Source of the DNA: Polytrichum commune
Lineage: Eukaryota > Streptophyta > Polytrichopsida > Polytrichales > Polytrichaceae
Assembly: GCA_950295325.1 (NCBI GenBank)
Contig: OX485806.1
Location: forward strand, 30,070,001-30,134,000
Direction of reading: 5' to 3'
DNA length: 64,000 bases
This document shows positions 61,111 to 64,000 of the stretch, piece after piece. The translations under genes and the position numbers were made by a program. Below the pieces are notes generated by a model that saw nothing but the letters and a program-made list of their open reading frames with translations, had not been told where the DNA came from and made no database searches. Within the stretch, counting starts at the first letter, position 1. The number at the start of each line of letters is the position of its first letter.

Positions 61111-61890
61111 ATATTTAAATGTTTACTACATAAGGGTGGGGAGGGGGAGGTAAGAACTAGTGCTTGTAGGGGGGTTGAAGAGGGTCAATTCCTCTCACTA
61201 GCAATTTTTCGATATATATCTATTTGTACATGAAATGAAAGAAATTATGCATAATATCATATATACGGGATGTAATATGTAAAGCAATTCGGAGATAATT
61301 ACACATGAGATGATATTTAGTTGGTATTGTAGGTAGAAAGATGAAGTATTGACGGGGCGGGTAGGAAAGTTCTGGCATTGCCCCAAAGAATCCATGCAAA
61401 TAAATGGGCATACCCAAAATTATCTTCGCACCGCCCAAGGGGATGGGAGTTTTCCACATGAGGATGACTAGGAAACGGTCAATGGACTTTGACCAACCAT
61501 AACTTTGCCAAAAATAATCTAAACCAATATTTTTAAAATGGGAGAGTGCTCTATATTAATTGGGGAATATGCGTATAGTTTTTTTTGAGGTTCCATAGTC
61601 AACTCGTCATCCAATTATAGAAAAAAAACTAGTATTTTCAAAGTTGCCCCTACATGGGTTATTGAACTTTGACACCGTTGGATTTTATGAGATTTCCATG
61701 GATTTTATATTTTCTTGGACCATAGAATGTGTGCTCAACTTATGTAACACAAGAAAAAACCCGATCGAAAAAGATGTTTATTTAAAAGGCTTGAACTTTG
61801 GGTAACAATGGAGGTGGTTTAAAATTTAAGGATCCCATGTAATGGACCCCGAGGCACGAAAGGGTTAATAGAGTGAATGTAGATGTCACC
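61111..61890. other. Intergenic DNA, nothing recognised
   Basis: No supported gene or element end. A G-rich patch lies at 61135-61180. Confidence 0.5.
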
Positions 61891-61895
61891 TCAAC

Positions 61896-62027
61896 AGTAA
61901 CATTATTAAGAAGTGTGTATTCATATTGTGGGCCCAGAGAACATAATCACATGATACAAGGTTAGGGCATCCATGATTATATTCTCAAGGCCCACATAAT
62001 TAACGCACACTACTTAATAATGTTATG
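61896..62027. mobile_element. Foldback element (about 130 bp)
   Basis: The left arm ACATTATTAAGAAGTGTG...GTGGGCCCAGAGAACATAAT pairs with the right arm ATTATATTCTCAAGGCCCAC...CACACTACTTAATAATGT. The arms are about 58 bp around a loop of about 18 bp with few mismatches. It has no coding capacity. Confidence 0.75.
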
Positions 62028-64000
62028 GCCCATTTTTAATAATATTTAAGTGAACAAGCCAACCTTCGTATTCTAGAGTGTTGATTAGGTAGTGTTCGAT
62101 ATTTCTTTTGTTTACCTCGTTAGGGTCATGTTGTGACAAATTTGATGATTTGAATGTTGGTGTTGTGGTTGAGTGGGGAGTGGAAATCTCACAATCATAT
62201 TGAACACACATGACATGGCCCATTAATTGTAGCAATTATATGCCTTTTGATGCATGGGGGAAGGGTCCCTTGACATGAAGTTGCAAAAACCAAGTGGTAT
62301 GTTCACACATGAAATGATTGTTCAAGTTTGACAATCTTGCATAGTTTTCTAATGGATGTGAATCCTCGAGATGGGGTCAAGATGGAGACTATGTCAATGC
62401 CCATGGACGCAACCATTGTTTGTTTATAGAGAGAGACAATTGCGACTGAGACAATGCTAGTTTTTGGGGTTTAGTATGAATGAGCAACGCTTCATCTCAA
62501 TCATAGTTGCGATGTCCATTTCCATATTATATAGTAGATGAGTAATGGTGGGATATAAGGGATCAAATCCCTTTTCAAATAGACAACCATTTTCTACTAA
62601 TGATAGGACAACCTTCACATCACATCTAAACTATAGTTGTCACCTACTTGGTTTGTTTCAATTGAAATTTGCACTCAAATCCTACATCATACACTTCAGT
62701 GTTGGCATGACTTGCAAGTGGCTAACATTGCCTATAGTGGCATGCAAGAATCAATCATGCCCACATTTGCAAGGTCAAATGAGTGTTTAGATTTTCCTTT
62801 ATGGACTATATGTGTTGTATATTATTTCATCACATCTATGCCATCTTTAACATTGGTCTCTAATGCTAACCATGAGGTCAAAGTTATGTTTCTCACAGTC
62901 ATTTTTCGACAATAGATGATTCATATCATTTTCACTCAACGATCGTTCATGCACTCCCTTGAGGTTTCTTAGAGGAAGATAACCGGTGTTCAACTAGGAA
63001 ACATGGTGTGATATAAGATAAGGTTTCAATTATCATTTCAAGTAAAGATTAAAAAAAATAGAAAAAATCAGGGAATTTAAAATCATTATGAGAATATGGT
63101 AGATATATTCCAATACTACACTAACTTGTTAAGTATGGTATGGACAACCCTAATATATAAATGCTACACTAGTGTTGCAGTGAATTTTAGCACAAACTAT
63201 AGATATTTTCCCTCCACACTAGTTGACAAGTCGAGATTTTAGTGTAGACCCCATCTTTTAGCTGCTAAAACTAGTGCAATAAGTATCCCAACATCCGATT
63301 CAAACATTTTGGAGGACCATGTCTCATGCCGTTTGTTATTCAACTATGAGGAAAAACGCACCAAATTCCGCTATAACATCAAAAGTCTTAAAATAGATTG
63401 TGCAATCGATGCAACACTATCATTTTGTTGTGAGCATGTACTTTCTTAAAAGTATTTTCTAAATACTTCAGACATGAAATTTTGGATGTTCAAATTGGGG
63501 CTTTGTATGAAAGCTATATGCTTTAGTCAAAAAGTGTATTTACTTGGGGAGGGGTGATTCAAGTACTGAGGGCCACTTCACGCATGGGATTGAAGGCCCA
63601 TGACCATTTCATTCTAAGATCTTTCATTGGTCTAGAAGGCCGAAACCATCCAAGTTCACTTCATAGTAGAAGGTGAAGGCGTACATGCCTAAAGAAATTA
63701 TCATGGATGACAATTTTACATGGATTTTTATTTGGCAGATTATAAATATCATTTAATGGTTTGCCATAAATTTTGATAAAGCCCACCTTCAAGAGGTAGG
63801 CCTGATGCAAACTTTGACATACCATATTATTAGTACAACCTTTGGATGAGAGTCAAGGGCCCTCACGATTACATGGTCATGGCCCTTAGCTCATGTGTGT
63901 TGTCACCCTAAGATTTGGCCAATTGAGACTTACAAGTGTCCCATCATTGATCATCATAGGCACTTAACCCTTTATTGCCCCCAAGGACCCTAGGGGCTCT
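62028..64000. other. Intergenic DNA with dispersed repeats
   Basis: No gene is supported. 63550-63910 resembles the family at 41100-41640 (GGGCCACTTCAC, GAGGTAGGCCTGATGCAAA against the related phrases in the kinase intron). The last 31 bases match 48067-48098. Confidence 0.5.

Noticed and set aside
1-64000. tRNA, rRNA, CRISPR arrays and bacterial-type operons
   Set aside because: None seen; introns and transposon types show plant nuclear DNA.

Overview
This is nuclear DNA of a land plant. The evidence is one spliced receptor-kinase gene of the GUB_WAK/LRK10-like type, AT-rich non-coding DNA, GT-AG introns, and many plant-type transposable elements: CACTA, Mutator-like, Ty3/gypsy, LINE and MITEs. 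The very long repeat-filled intergenic stretches suggest a large genome. A seed-free plant such as a fern is my best guess, because the repeat proteins look unlike angiosperm ones, but the sequence does not prove it.

Layout. 1-8865 is the right-hand part of a large CACTA (En/Spm) transposon. It holds a decayed plus-strand tnp2 transposase (3515-7771) and probable accessory exons on the minus strand (90-420, 2010-2221, 2611-2907). A 931-bp PIF/Harbinger-like element (782-1712) sits inside it. The CACTA end lies at 8865, inside the integrase of a minus-strand Ty3/gypsy element (8866 to about 16594). That element carries a C5-cytosine DNA methyltransferase domain in frame between its protease and reverse transcriptase. 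This is the most striking feature of the window. The gypsy element appears in turn to interrupt a Mutator-like transposase (about 16622-19390).

19.4-34.5 kb is the most gene-like part. It has an unrecognised minus-strand reading frame (22998-23558), a two-exon secreted-protein gene (23564-25412) whose second exon holds three copies of an IDA-like peptide motif, a possible small membrane or secreted protein (26897-27357), and the five-exon LRK10-like receptor kinase on the minus strand (28324-33049). MITEs, foldbacks and local duplications lie between these and inside the kinase introns.

34.5-48 kb has no gene I can support. It holds a LINE endonuclease remnant (37085-37470), roughly 275-bp diverged tandem units, and members of dispersed repeat families. 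48.1-59 kb contains a minisatellite and a second, heavily decayed plus-strand Ty3/gypsy element of Tat/Athila-like type, split by an insertion of about 1.3 kb and followed by a probable 2.5-kb LTR. 58.97-61.11 kb is a broken piggyBac transposase, a family I would not expect in a land plant. 61.1-64 kb has only a foldback and dispersed repeats.

How it fits together: most of the window is nested mobile DNA decaying largely through nonsense codons that can be explained by C-to-T change, as expected for heavily methylated DNA. The only likely host genes are the receptor kinase and the candidate secreted-peptide gene. All coordinates and splice sites were read by eye; no alignment or database search was run.
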